A stretch of DNA of 30,558 nt, taken from assembly GCA_963814875.1 (NCBI GenBank), contig CAWFFJ010000006.1:1-30558 (forward strand), written 5' to 3'. Position 1 is the first letter of the stretch, and each line of letters opens with the position of its first letter. The notes below the pieces were generated by a model. It did not search any database and had not been told where the DNA came from. It worked only from the letters and a program-made list of their open reading frames with translations. A program made the position numbers and the translations under genes. This stretch comes from CAVSIS01 sp963814875 (GTDB taxonomy: Bacteria > Acidobacteriota > Thermoanaerobaculia > Thermoanaerobaculales > Sulfomarinibacteraceae). Shown here one piece after another: positions 1 to 8,455 of the stretch.

Positions 1-319
1 CGACCCCGCCGATCGGGGTGACCGCGCCGAGCCAGCGGTGGCCGGTGAGTACCAGCAGGTAAAGGCTGCCGGAGAAAAGGAGCACGCCGCCGAGCCACAG
101 CCACGCGGTGGCGTCGAGGCCGGCGCCGGGCCAGCGCGTAACGGCCCAGGCGAGACCGAGCAGTGCGAGGGCGTGGAGCATCTGGTAGCGTGCCGCGGTG
201 TCCCAGACGGCGAGCATGTCGGCGGCGACCCTGCTCTTGAGCGCGTGCGCGCCGAACGCCCCGGCCGCGACCGCGAGCCCGCCGAGAAACGCGCCGAGAC
301 TGAAGATGGTGCGCTCCAT
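1..319 (-). CDS. DUF423 family small membrane protein (partial, C-terminus off the window)
   Basis: The minus strand reads an open frame from an ATG at 319 to the left edge without a stop, giving about 106 residues. The N-terminus starts MERTIFSLGAFLGG and continues with GAFGAHAL near residues 21-28, a hallmark of DUF423 proteins (E. coli YgdD, eukaryotic TMEM256). YQMLHALALL and FSGSLYLL follow, also typical. Hydrophobic stretches at about residues 5-25, 46-60, 72-90 and 95-106 fit the four-helix inner-membrane family, which is usually 120-130 residues, so only a short tail is missing. The biochemical function of the family is unknown. It is divergent from the ABC exporter at 427. I see the motifs directly; the family name is from memory. 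Confidence 0.88.
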   Translation of the reverse strand, partial: MERTIFSLGAFLGGLAVAAGAFGAHALKSRVAADMLAVWDTAARYQMLHALALLGLAWAVTRWPGAGLDATAWLWLGGVLLFSGSLYLLVLTGHRWLGAVTPIGGV

Positions 320-426
320 GGTCCCGCCTCCCGGCGGGTGGAACCGGACTCCTGCGGCGGGGATTCCGGCCGCGCCCGGAACAGGCGCCGTGCGGGGCCG
401 GTTCTCCCACTCGGTGAGGGTATTTC

Positions 427-2232
427 ATGGGTGAGCGTGCCGAGCCCCTGGGGCTCGGCGACCGGCTCCGCCGCTGGTGGGCGGGGCCGGTGCCGCGTTT
501 GCTGCGGACCTACGCCTGGCGTCACCGCGTCAGCTATGCCGTCGGCGGTCTGTTCCTGTGGCTGACCAACTGGATCACGGTGTCGATCCCGGTCGAGATC
601 GGTCGGGCGGTCGACTCGCTGCGCGCCAGCCAGTCCCTCGAGCATCACGCGCTCATGATCGCGCTCATGGGGGTCGCGGTGATCGGAGCGCGCACCATGT
701 CGCGGATCCTGATCTTCAACCCCGGCCGGCACGTGGAGTACGAGCTGCGCCGTGACCTCTTCGCCCGCCTGCTCGAGCTGCAGCCTTCGTTCTACGCGCT
801 CCACCGCCGGGGCGATCTGGTCAGCCGCGCCGTCAACGACATCACCTGGGTCCGAACCATGGTCGGCTACGGCGGTCTGCAGGTGTTCAACGTTACGGTG
901 GCGGTGGCCCTGACCGGCTGGAAGATGGTCCACCTGTCGCCGCGCCTGACAGTGCTCGTCCTGCTCCCCGTGCTGATCGGCATGGGTGCCGTCCAGTGGG
1001 GGATCCACCGCCTGTTCGAGCTCAGCCGCCGCAACCAGGCCCAGCTCGGCGAGATCTCCGACCACGTGCTCGGCAGCCTGCAGGGGATGGCCACGATCCA
1101 GGGCTTCGTCGCCGAGCCCGCGTTTCTCAAGCGCTTCGACGACCGCAACCAGGCGTGGCTCACCACCGGAATGCGTCTCGCGCTGGTGCGCTCGCTCGCG
1201 CTGCCGCTACTCGTGCTCTCGGGCGGTGTCGCGATGTTCGTGGTGGTCTCGGTCGGCGGCAAGCTGGTGCTGTCGGGCGCCCTCACCGTCGGCGAGCTGA
1301 CCGCATTCACCGCCCTGCTCACGGTCTTCCTGCCCCCGCTGCGTTCGCTTGGCTGGATGTTGTCGGTGATCCAGCGCGGTCGTGCGGCGCTGGATAGGAT
1401 CTACGAGCTCATCGACGCGCCGGTCGAGCGTCCCGAAGGACATGCGGGACGGGTCCTGCCCGCCGGCCGCGGCCCGGCGATCGACGTTCATGGGTTGTCC
1501 TTCGCCTATCCCGACGAGCCCGAGCGGCCGGTGCTGGACGACCTGACCGCGTCCATTCCCGCAGGCGCCGTGGTCGGCCTCTTCGGCCGCACGGGGTCCG
1601 GCAAGACCACCCTGCTGCGCCTCATCGCCCGCCTCTACAATCCGCCTCCCGGCACGATCCGGGTCGATGGCGTCGACCTTGACACGCTCGACCTCGACGC
1701 GTGGCGCGAGCGGCTGGCGATGGTCCCGCAACGGGCGTTCCTGTTCTCCGACTCCATCGCGGCAAACGTCGCGCTCGCCGAAGCTCCGGACGCCGGGGGC
1801 GTGGGCCAAGCGGTCACCCGGGCGGCGCTGGGTCCGGATCTCGATGCGCTCCCGGACGGTCTCGACACGGTGGTCGGGGAGCGCGGCATCATGCTCTCCG
1901 GCGGCCAGCGCCAGCGCGTCGCCCTTGCCCGCGGCCTGTACCGTAGCGGCGACCTGCTGATCCTCGACGACGTGCTCTCCGCGGTCGACCACGAGACCGA
2001 GCTCGAGCTGGTGGCGACCCTCGCCGGCCTCACGCGCCAACCGGGTGCACCCACCGTTTTGCTCGCGAGTCACCGGCTGTCCGTGCTGCGTCACACCGAT
2101 CTCGTACTGGTGCTCGACGGCGGCCGCCTCATCGACGAGGGCCGACACGAGGACCTGCTCGCTCGCCCCGGCGTCTACCGCACGACCTGGCTGGCCCAGC
2201 GGGAGACGCCAGCGGAGGAGGTCGCGTCGTGA
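427..2232 (+). CDS. ABC exporter half-transporter, subunit with the degenerate ATP site (MdlA/TM287-like)
   Basis: This 601-residue protein fuses an N-terminal six-helix membrane domain (about residues 25-320) to an ATPase domain (about 350-590). The ATPase has Walker A GRTGSGKTT with Lys393, a canonical LSGGQRQ signature, Walker B LLILDD at 510-515 and an SHRLS switch histidine. The residue after the Walker B Asp514 is Asp515, where the catalytic Glu normally sits. That change is typical of the degenerate site in heterodimeric exporters such as MdlAB, BmrCD and TM287/288. The stop overlaps the next gene's start by 4 bases (GTGA), implying coupled translation of the two halves. The ATG at 427 follows GTGAGGG. 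It probably sits in the inner membrane and exports a hydrophobic or amphipathic compound. The substrate cannot be told from sequence. Confidence 0.93.
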   Translation: MGERAEPLGLGDRLRRWWAGPVPRLLRTYAWRHRVSYAVGGLFLWLTNWITVSIPVEIGRAVDSLRASQSLEHHALMIALMGVAVIGARTMSRILIFNPGRHVEYELRRDLFARLLELQPSFYALHRRGDLVSRAVNDITWVRTMVGYGGLQVFNVTVAVALTGWKMVHLSPRLTVLVLLPVLIGMGAVQWGIHRLFELSRRNQAQLGEISDHVLGSLQGMATIQGFVAEPAFLKRFDDRNQAWLTTGMRLALVRSLALPLLVLSGGVAMFVVVSVGGKLVLSGALTVGELTAFTALLTVFLPPLRSLGWMLSVIQRGRAALDRIYELIDAPVERPEGHAGRVLPAGRGPAIDVHGLSFAYPDEPERPVLDDLTASIPAGAVVGLFGRTGSGKTTLLRLIARLYNPPPGTIRVDGVDLDTLDLDAWRERLAMVPQRAFLFSDSIAANVALAEAPDAGGVGQAVTRAALGPDLDALPDGLDTVVGERGIMLSGGQRQRVALARGLYRSGDLLILDDVLSAVDHETELELVATLAGLTRQPGAPTVLLASHRLSVLRHTDLVLVLDGGRLIDEGRHEDLLARPGVYRTTWLAQRETPAEEVAS

Positions 2233-3980
2233 GCGGGCCGGGCATGTGGCGCCGCCTGTGGCCTTTCGTGCGGCCGGATGCGTGGGCTTTCGGCGTCGCG
2301 CTGCTGCTCACGCCGCTGGCGACCGCGGTCAGCCTCGCCCAGCCGTACCTGCTCAAGACGGCGATCGACCAGCACATCGTGCCCGGTGTCGCCAAGGGGT
2401 TGGTGGGCGTTGCCCTGCTGTTCCTGCTCGCGGCGGTGGCCGGCTACCTGCTCGAGGGCGGGTACGTGCTCTCCCTCGCCTGGGGCGGGCAGCGCAGCAT
2501 CGTGCGCCTGCGCCAGGAGCTCTACCACCGCATCCTGCGTCTGCCCCAGTCTGCGCTCGACCGCCAGCCCGCCGGCCAGCTTCTGACCCGGGTCACCAGC
2601 GACGTCGACGCCCTCGCCGAGGCCTTCAGCTCTGGGCTGATCAGCATGGTGCTCGACCTGCTGACGATCGTCGGCACGCTCGTGGCCATGTTCTGGCTCG
2701 ACCCGGTCCTGACCCTCGTCCTGCTGTCGCTCGCGCCGCCGCTGCTGGCAGTGCTCGAGCTCGTGCGCCGTCGTCTGCGCACCCTGTTCCTCCTGATCCG
2801 CGACGCACTCGCGGCGGTCAACGCGTTCCTCGCCGAGCGGGTCGACGGTGTCGAGGTCGTGCAGCTGTTCCGCTACGAGGCCGTCACCCAACGCAGGTTC
2901 GACGGGCTCAACCGCCGCTTCCGCGACGCGACGACCCAGTCCAACGTCTGGGACTCGTTCATGTACGCGGTGGTCGACGGCACCGCCTCGATCTGCGTCG
3001 CAGCCATGCTCTGGTACGGCTCCGGGCTCGCAGCGCGCTGGGGCCTGCCCCTGCCCGGGAAGGGAGTGGTCAGCGCCGGCCTCCTGGTGGCCTTCATCGA
3101 GTACCTTGACCGGTTGTTCCGTCCCCTGCGCGAGCTCTCGGGCAGGGTCGCCGTGATCCAGCGGGGCTCCGCGTCGGTGGGCAAGATCGTCAGCCTCCTC
3201 GACGAGCAGCCGTCGATCTCCGGCGGGACCCCGGTCCCCGAGCTCGCCGGGCACCTGGTGCTGACCGACGTCCGCTTCCGCTACCGGGCCAGCGGTCCCG
3301 ACGTGCTCGACGGCGTCAGCCTCGAGGTCCGTCCCGGCGAGGTGGTGGCGATCGTCGGCGCCACCGGCTCCGGCAAGACGACCCTGAGCCGAATCCTGGA
3401 TACCTCCTACACCGGGTACCGCGGCTCGATCACCCTCGACGGGCGGGAGCTGTCAGGCCTCGCGCCGGAGGACGTGCGCCGTCACGTCGCCGGGGTACGG
3501 CAGGACGTCCAGCTGTTCTCCGAGGCGGTGCGGTTCAACGTCGACCTCGGCAACCTGGCGATCACCGCTCCGCGCAGCGAGAGCGCCGCCGAGGTTGTGA
3601 ACGCCGACGCCGTGATCCGGAGGATCGGCTGGGACCACCTGCTGCGCGAGCGCGGCGCCGACCTCTCGGTGGGCGAGGGTCAGCTGCTCACCTTCGCCCG
3701 GGCGATGGCCCACGACCCCGAGGTCATCATCCTCGACGAGGCGACCGCGTCGATCGACACCCTGACCGAGCAGCTCATCCAGCAGGCCCTGGAGCGCATT
3801 TTCGCGCGCAAGACCGTGATCGTCATCGCCCACCGTCTGTCAACGGTGAAGCGTGCGGACCGCATCGCGGTGATGCACGCCGGGCGGATCGCGGAGGAGG
3901 GCAGCCACGACGAGCTGATGGCTCTCGACGGGCGCTACGCGCGCCTGGTCAAGGCCGGTGAGGAGCTGCTCGTGGCGTAG
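2229..3980 (+). CDS. ABC exporter half-transporter, partner subunit with the catalytic Glu (MdlB/TM288-like)
   Basis: This 583-residue protein has six membrane helices (about residues 15-310) followed by an ATPase domain. Walker A is GATGSGKTT with Lys383. Walker B is VIILDE with Asp503 and a normal catalytic Glu504, followed by the D-loop ASID and the switch AHRLS. The signature is LSVGEGQ (479-485) rather than LSGGQ. In a head-to-tail dimer this degenerate signature faces the upstream subunit's Asp515, so both defects fall in the same ATP site. The other site, Glu504 with the upstream LSGGQ, is intact. This is what a heterodimeric exporter should look like. The GTG start at 2229 overlaps the previous stop. 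A two-hairpin repeat begins just after the stop. Confidence 0.93.
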   Translation: MSGPGMWRRLWPFVRPDAWAFGVALLLTPLATAVSLAQPYLLKTAIDQHIVPGVAKGLVGVALLFLLAAVAGYLLEGGYVLSLAWGGQRSIVRLRQELYHRILRLPQSALDRQPAGQLLTRVTSDVDALAEAFSSGLISMVLDLLTIVGTLVAMFWLDPVLTLVLLSLAPPLLAVLELVRRRLRTLFLLIRDALAAVNAFLAERVDGVEVVQLFRYEAVTQRRFDGLNRRFRDATTQSNVWDSFMYAVVDGTASICVAAMLWYGSGLAARWGLPLPGKGVVSAGLLVAFIEYLDRLFRPLRELSGRVAVIQRGSASVGKIVSLLDEQPSISGGTPVPELAGHLVLTDVRFRYRASGPDVLDGVSLEVRPGEVVAIVGATGSGKTTLSRILDTSYTGYRGSITLDGRELSGLAPEDVRRHVAGVRQDVQLFSEAVRFNVDLGNLAITAPRSESAAEVVNADAVIRRIGWDHLLRERGADLSVGEGQLLTFARAMAHDPEVIILDEATASIDTLTEQLIQQALERIFARKTVIVIAHRLSTVKRADRIAVMHAGRIAEEGSHDELMALDGRYARLVKAGEELLVA

Positions 3981-3981
3981 C

Positions 3982-4078
3982 ACCGCACGCCGCAGAGCCC
4001 TTCAACCGGCTTGCAGAGAGCGAGTGTGACCGGGGGCTCTGCGCCGCGCGCTGCTTTGGATTCGCTGCGCGAATCCTG
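3982..4078 (+). repeat. Two-hairpin intergenic repeat, copy 1
   Basis: The element begins just after the exporter stop. A 9-bp inverted repeat (GCAGAGCCC at 3992-4000, GGGCTCTGC at 4034-4042) is followed by a perfect 8-bp hairpin, GGATTCGC-TGC-GCGAATCC, at 4058-4076. Bases 4049-4078 are identical over 30 nt to 7639-7668 in copy 2. There is no T-tract. It may act as a transcript 3' end or be a REP-like mobile repeat. Confidence 0.75.
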
Positions 4079-4180
4079 ATCGCAGCCGGTGTAGGATGGA
4101 TGTCTCGATTCACGGTGTTCGAACACCCGCGGGGTACGTTGAGAGCCGGAGAGGGCCGTGCCCGCTGCGGTTGTACCGGA

Positions 4181-4188
4181 AGGAGGGG
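4181..4188 (+). promoter_or_regulatory. Strong ribosome binding site that fixes the PhoD start
   Basis: AGGAGGGG lies 3-5 bases before the ATG at 4192. The in-frame ATG at 4096 has no such site, and starting there would bury the signal peptide behind 32 residues. Confidence 0.8.
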
Positions 4189-4191
4189 ATC

Positions 4192-6354
4192 ATGATCTTC
4201 AGGCGTCTCGCACTCGTCACCTGCTTCCTCACTCTCGCTGTTGCTGTGGCCATTCCAGCGGCTGCGGACGGGACCGCGAACTTCCCGCAGTCGGTGGCCT
4301 CGGGCGACCCGACTCCGTCGAGCGTGGTGCTGTGGACCCGCGTCGTCGATGTAGACGGCGCTGCTGCGGACCTCGCGGTGCGGCTCGTGGTGGCCGCCGA
4401 CCCGGAGCTCGTCGACGTCGTCTTCACCCGCGATCTGGCAGCCACGGCCGAGCACGACGGCTGCGTCAAGGTGAGAGTGGACGGCCTGGAGCCGTACCAC
4501 GACTACTGGTACCGGTTCGTGGTCACGCTCGAAGGCGTTGAGGTGCTGTCCCCGGTCGGACACACCCGCACCGCACCGGACCCCAACGTGGCTCAGCCAC
4601 TCAAGTTTGCGGTGGTCTACTGCGAGGACTACGTAGGTCGCTACTACAACGCCTACCTCAAGCTGCTCGCCGACCACGGCGACGACATCGACTTCACGCT
4701 CTTCCTCGGCGACTACGTCTACGAAACGACTGGCGATCCGTCGTTCCAGGAAACCTCCGGCGATCGAAAGCTCGTGTTCACCGATCCCGACGAGGCGATC
4801 GCTCTGGGCAGCGGGGACAGCAGCTACCTGGCCGCGCGCAGCCTGTCGAACTACCGCGACCTGTACCGCACGTACCGTTCCGACGTGATGCTCCAACGTG
4901 TCCACGAGCGGTGGCCGATGATCGCGATCTGGGACGACCACGAGTTTGCCGACGACTCGTGGGGCGACACCGCCACGTACTTCGACGGCCGCGTCGACGA
5001 AACCGATCCGGATCGCAAGCGTGCCTCAGAGCAGGCGTACTTCGAGTACATGCCGATCGGCATCGGCCTGTCCGACAATGGCTCGCTGGGGATCGACGCC
5101 TCGATCCTGTGGCCGAACACTCGGATCTGGCGCGACCTCCGCTTCGGAACGCTGCTCGAGGTGGCGCTGACCGACTACCGGACCTATCGTCCTGATCACA
5201 TCGTGCCCGAGGACGCGTTTCCCGGGACGGTCGCCGTCGACCAGGCGACCCTCCAGGCGCTGCTCGGGCAAGGAACGTTCGACGCCGTGAAGGGCAGCTT
5301 CGATCCCTACGTGAACATGAACGTGCTCGGCGCAGCGCTGCCGATCCTGCGCCAGACCGCGACCCTCATCGCGGCTCAGGCCTACCAGATGGAGGACCCG
5401 GCGCTCGGTCAGTCCGGATCGATGGCCCGGGCGAAGGCGGCGCTCGTAGGCAACGTCAGCACCACCTACCTCAACGCGCTCTACGACGCCGCCGGTCTGC
5501 CGGCGCCGTTCACCCCCGGGATCCAGGCAACGCTTCCCCGCGGCCTGTCCTACCTCTACGTCGGCAAACAGGCGCTGTTCAGCTCGACCGGCTCGCGCTA
5601 TCTGCTGCTCAAGGACAGCTTCGACCTGCTCGCCGCGGCGCGTGCCGTAGCGACCGGCGGCGCCGCCCAGGACGCCTTCGGTCGCCAACAGACGTCCTGG
5701 CTCGCGGGCCTCCTCACACAGAGCCCGGCGACCTGGAAGGTCCTCACGTCATCGGTGATGATGACGCCGCTGGTGCTCGACTTCACCAACCCGATACTCG
5801 CCGGGATGCTCCCGGAGGGCTTCCCTGACGTGCTCCGCACGCGCCTCCTGCTCGACGCCGACCAGTGGGACGGATTCCCGCAGGCCCGCGATCAGATGCT
5901 CGGGCTGGCGGCGGCCTCCGGCAACACGCTGATCGTGTCCGGAGACATCCACGCGACCTTCGTCACCGACCACCACAACGGAGTGTTCGAGTTCACCCCG
6001 CCTGCGGTGTCGTCGGGCACTTTCGGCGAGCTGGTCGGGAAGCTGGTGGCGAGCGATCCCACCCTCAGCCAGATTCCTGGTTTGGATGCTCTGGTGGCCC
6101 AGCTCGCTGGGCTTCTCCAGCTGTCGACGATCGACAACCCGCACGTGCCGTCGGACATCCTCTACGGCAGGACCGACCAGCACGGGTTCGGCCTGGTCGA
6201 GGTGACGCCGAGTGCCCTCTACCTGACCCTCGAGGAGATGCCAGCGACCGAGACGCTCCACAGCCTGTACGGCAACCTGCAAGGGGCCCTCGGACTGTTC
6301 CGGACGACCGAGTTCACCATCCGCGACGGCCAGCTCCTGCCCGGCCGCCAGTGA
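4192..6354 (+). CDS. Secreted PhoD-family phosphatase/phosphodiesterase
   Basis: This 720-residue protein starts with a signal peptide (MIFRRLALVTCFLTLAVAVA, cleavage probably near the Ala-rich AAADG). The PhoD N-terminal domain starts at about residue 31 with FPQSVASGDP and VVLWTRV. The metallophosphatase core carries FLGDYVYE (171), IWDDHEF (246), QTSWL and WKVLTSS motifs, and GDIHATF (584). These hold the Asp and His residues expected to bind metals in PhoD enzymes, which hydrolyse phosphate mono- or diesters outside the cytoplasm. It is longer than the usual 500-600 residues, with extra sequence between about residues 350 and 510. The arginine pair lacks a full twin-arginine motif, although many PhoD proteins use Tat. 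It is followed by a strong hairpin and then a membrane protein. The substrate is unknown; phosphate scavenging is inference. Confidence 0.9.
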   Translation: MIFRRLALVTCFLTLAVAVAIPAAADGTANFPQSVASGDPTPSSVVLWTRVVDVDGAAADLAVRLVVAADPELVDVVFTRDLAATAEHDGCVKVRVDGLEPYHDYWYRFVVTLEGVEVLSPVGHTRTAPDPNVAQPLKFAVVYCEDYVGRYYNAYLKLLADHGDDIDFTLFLGDYVYETTGDPSFQETSGDRKLVFTDPDEAIALGSGDSSYLAARSLSNYRDLYRTYRSDVMLQRVHERWPMIAIWDDHEFADDSWGDTATYFDGRVDETDPDRKRASEQAYFEYMPIGIGLSDNGSLGIDASILWPNTRIWRDLRFGTLLEVALTDYRTYRPDHIVPEDAFPGTVAVDQATLQALLGQGTFDAVKGSFDPYVNMNVLGAALPILRQTATLIAAQAYQMEDPALGQSGSMARAKAALVGNVSTTYLNALYDAAGLPAPFTPGIQATLPRGLSYLYVGKQALFSSTGSRYLLLKDSFDLLAAARAVATGGAAQDAFGRQQTSWLAGLLTQSPATWKVLTSSVMMTPLVLDFTNPILAGMLPEGFPDVLRTRLLLDADQWDGFPQARDQMLGLAAASGNTLIVSGDIHATFVTDHHNGVFEFTPPAVSSGTFGELVGKLVASDPTLSQIPGLDALVAQLAGLLQLSTIDNPHVPSDILYGRTDQHGFGLVEVTPSALYLTLEEMPATETLHSLYGNLQGALGLFRTTEFTIRDGQLLPGRQ

Positions 6355-6360
6355 TCTCCC

Positions 6361-6394
6361 GGGTGGGGTCCGGCCCGGCGACCGGACCCCACCC
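6361..6394 (+). terminator. Perfect 13-bp hairpin after the PhoD gene
   Basis: Arms 6361-6373 (GGGTGGGGTCCGG) and 6382-6394 are exact reverse complements around an 8-base loop, beginning 7 bases after the stop. No T-tract follows, so this is either a U-less terminator of the high-GC type or an mRNA-stabilising stem. Confidence 0.65.
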
Positions 6395-6458
6395 GCTCCT
6401 GTGACGTGATGAGACATGCAGGCGTGACGTCTTGACGGCGTCCGGCGACCCCCGGAAG

Positions 6459-7568
6459 ATGGCTCCCGTGGAGACACTCCAAGAGCCCCGCCCCGCCGCC
6501 CGAGGGCCGGCGGCGATCACCTTCTACTTGGTGCTGGTGGTCGCCCTCGGGATCACACTGCGGGTTCTGGCACCGTTCTTTGCCGTGATCCTGCTGGCGC
6601 TGGCGGCCGCGGGGCTCGTCCACCCAGGTTTTCGACGGCTGACGCGATTCCTCGGCGGACGGCGGCGGGTCGCCGCGCTGCTGGTCTGCGCCCTGCTCGT
6701 GGCCGCGGTGCTGGTTCCGCTGTTTCTCACCGGTCAGGCGCTGTCCCGCGAGGCGCTGGGCTTCTACGACATGACCACGCAGCAGCTTGCCGACCGCAGC
6801 CTGCTCGACGTGCTGCAGGAAAGGCGGGACGTGCTCGATCGCCTGAACCGGCTGACGGAGCCGTTCGGGCTTGAGCTGACTCCGCAAGGGGTTTACGACT
6901 CCCTCGCCAGTACGGGCGTGCGCCTGGGGGCGTTCTTCTACCGCCAGGGTGTGTCGATCGCCAAAGGGCTGATCCGGCTCTTCTTCGGCGTCTTCTTCTG
7001 GCTGCTCGTGCTGTACTACCTGCTCGTCGACGGCGATCGGGTGCTGGAGTGGTTCCTCGAGGTCATCCCACTGCCGGCCGAGCAGCAGGCGCTGATGAGG
7101 CGCCGTTTCACCGAGATGGCGGGGTCGCTGGTGATCGGCAACGGTCTGGCCGGCGTCGTGCAGGGCGTCATCGGCGGGCTCATGTTCGCGCTGCTCGGGC
7201 TGCCCGGCCCCGTGCTGTGGGGCGTCGTCATGGCGGTCCTCGCCTTCATCCCGGTGGTCGGCATCTCGCTCGTTTACCTTCCCGCGGCGGCGATCCTGCT
7301 GATCGCGGGCAAGACCTGGCAGGCGTTGGCCTTGCTGGTGGTCCTGGCAACGGTCGCGACGGCGGTGGAGTACTTCGCCAAACCGGCGCTGGTCGGCCGG
7401 CGGGCGCACCTGCACCCTCTGCTCGTCTTTCTGTCGTTGCTCGGCGGGATCGATGCCTTCGGCGCCGTTGGCCTGGTGGTGGGGCCCCTGATGGTGACGG
7501 GGTTTGTGACGCTGGTGGGGATCTATCGGGAGAGCTACCGGGTCCGCCAGCCGGTCACCCTCTCCTAG
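6459..7568 (+). CDS. AI-2E family transporter-like membrane protein
   Basis: This is a protein of about 369 residues with around eight hydrophobic segments and the C-terminal hallmarks of the AI-2E/UPF0118 family (PF01594): AFIPVVG, LVYLPAA, KPALVGRRAHLHPLLVF, SLLGGI and FGAVGLVVGPL. Members include E. coli TqsA, linked to autoinducer-2 export, and other members are thought to be Na+/H+ antiporters, so the substrate here is open. I place the start at the ATG at 6459. A TTG at 6432 and a GTG at 6468 are also in frame, and a weak GGAAG at 6454-6458 would suit the GTG better. The gene lies between PhoD and a second copy of the two-hairpin repeat, and converges on the bactofilin gene. Confidence 0.88.
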   Translation: MAPVETLQEPRPAARGPAAITFYLVLVVALGITLRVLAPFFAVILLALAAAGLVHPGFRRLTRFLGGRRRVAALLVCALLVAAVLVPLFLTGQALSREALGFYDMTTQQLADRSLLDVLQERRDVLDRLNRLTEPFGLELTPQGVYDSLASTGVRLGAFFYRQGVSIAKGLIRLFFGVFFWLLVLYYLLVDGDRVLEWFLEVIPLPAEQQALMRRRFTEMAGSLVIGNGLAGVVQGVIGGLMFALLGLPGPVLWGVVMAVLAFIPVVGISLVYLPAAAILLIAGKTWQALALLVVLATVATAVEYFAKPALVGRRAHLHPLLVFLSLLGGIDAFGAVGLVVGPLMVTGFVTLVGIYRESYRVRQPVTLS

Positions 7569-7569
7569 C

Positions 7570-7668
7570 AGCACGTGCCGCAGAGCCCCTTGGTGGGTGT
7601 CTGTGTCGGGTGAGCGGATGCAGGGGCTCTGCAGCACCCGCTGCTTTGGATTCGCTGCGCGAATCCTG
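7570..7668 (+). repeat. Two-hairpin intergenic repeat, copy 2
   Basis: The organisation matches copy 1: an 11-bp inverted repeat (GCAGAGCCCCT at 7580-7590 with AGGGGCTCTGC at 7622-7632), then the identical 8-bp hairpin at 7648-7666. It begins 2 bases after the AI-2E stop. The sequence between the first arms differs from copy 1 while the arms are kept, which suggests that structure is conserved. The rest of the gap up to 7794 holds TTGAC-TCCC-GTCAA (7760-7773) followed at once by a perfect 12-bp palindrome, GGGCGTACGCCC (7774-7785). Confidence 0.75.
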
Positions 7669-7794
7669 TCGGTTGAGCTGCAATCACGGATGGATCGGGG
7701 TCGAGGGCGGCCTGTGTGAAGGCGCGGAAGCTCCTGTGTCCAGACGAGCTCGTAGCCTCTTGACTCCCGTCAAGGGCGTACGCCCTGCGATGAC

Positions 7795-8304
7795 CTATCC
7801 GGTCGGCTTGCCGTTCTTGGCGGGCTTGGGCGAGTCGCCCGAGGGTGGCGGGGTGGCATCTTGCGCTTTGCCCGCACCCTTCCGGGACGGGCTCTTCATG
7901 AAGACCTGGCCCTCGAAGGTGGCGCCCTCCTGGATCATGATCCGTGGCGCCGTGATGTTGCCCCGCACGTTGGCGGAAGGCTTGAGCTCGATCTTCTCGT
8001 CGGCCGAGACGTCACCCTGGACCGCCCCGACCACGACCACGGTGCGCGCGTGGAGGTTGGCATGTGCCGTGCCGTTCTCCGCCACCACCAGCGTGCCGGA
8101 GCTCGCAACCTCACCGAGCAGCTCGCCCTGGACATGGATATCGCCGGAGCCGCTCACGGTGCCGTCGAAACGGCAACCCTGGGCGATGATCGTGAGGCTC
8201 GAGCCGGCGGCATGGGGCGTCGCGGTCTGGACCTTCGCTGGGGCGGACGAAGGGGCGGCGGGCTGCGCCTGGGAGGAGCGGTCTTCGCGTCCGAACAGGC
8301 CCAT
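7795..8304 (-). CDS. Bactofilin family protein (PF04519)
   Basis: This is a 169-residue protein. Residues about 36-140 are a run of short beta-strand-like repeats with regular Gly and hydrophobic positions (GSGDIHVQGELLGEV, NGTAHANLHARTVVVVGAV, GNITAPRIMIQEGATFEGQV), the bactofilin beta-helix signature. The flanking tails are Pro/Ala/Ser-rich and look disordered, as usual in this family. Bactofilins polymerise without nucleotide into cytoskeletal filaments at the membrane and influence cell shape, stalks or wall synthesis. The N-terminal MGLFGR, a short hydrophobic or basic tip, fits membrane attachment. It sits just downstream of tRNA-Gly on the same strand. A RodZ-like shape protein is encoded at 19566, but no linkage is implied. 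Confidence 0.92.
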   Translation of the reverse strand: MGLFGREDRSSQAQPAAPSSAPAKVQTATPHAAGSSLTIIAQGCRFDGTVSGSGDIHVQGELLGEVASSGTLVVAENGTAHANLHARTVVVVGAVQGDVSADEKIELKPSANVRGNITAPRIMIQEGATFEGQVFMKSPSRKGAGKAQDATPPPSGDSPKPAKNGKPTG

Positions 8305-8330
8305 CGTCGGTCCTTCCTGGCAGGAGATGC

Positions 8331-8406
8331 TGGAGCGGGCAACGGGATTCGAACCCGCGACTTTCAGCTTGGGAAGCTGACACTCTACCAGCTGAGTTAT
8401 GCCCGC
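8331..8406 (-). tRNA. tRNA-Gly, anticodon CCC, CCA end encoded
   Basis: The minus strand folds as a complete 76-nt cloverleaf. The acceptor stem is GCGGGCA/TGCCCGC and the D-stem ACTC/GAGT. The anticodon stem TCAGC/GCTGA encloses the loop TTCCCAA (anticodon CCC at 8371-8373). The variable loop is AAGTC, and the T-arm is GCGGG-TTCGAAT-CCCGT with one G-T wobble. The discriminator is T and CCA is encoded (8331-8333). U73 and the CCC anticodon both fit glycine, reading GGG codons. It lies between the aminopeptidase and bactofilin genes on their strand, 26 bases before the bactofilin start. Confidence 0.97.
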
Positions 8407-8455
8407 CTGGGCGCTCGGACTCTAACACAGGCCCCAGGGCTCTGCAAGATGACCG

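Noticed and set aside
1207..2148. A long antisense frame inside the first ABC gene
   Set aside because: No recognisable protein; composition is that of an antisense shadow.
6219..7637. A 472-codon open frame antisense to the AI-2E gene
   Set aside because: It is rich in Gln, His, Arg and Asp with no domain. It mirrors the GC-rich third positions of the real gene.
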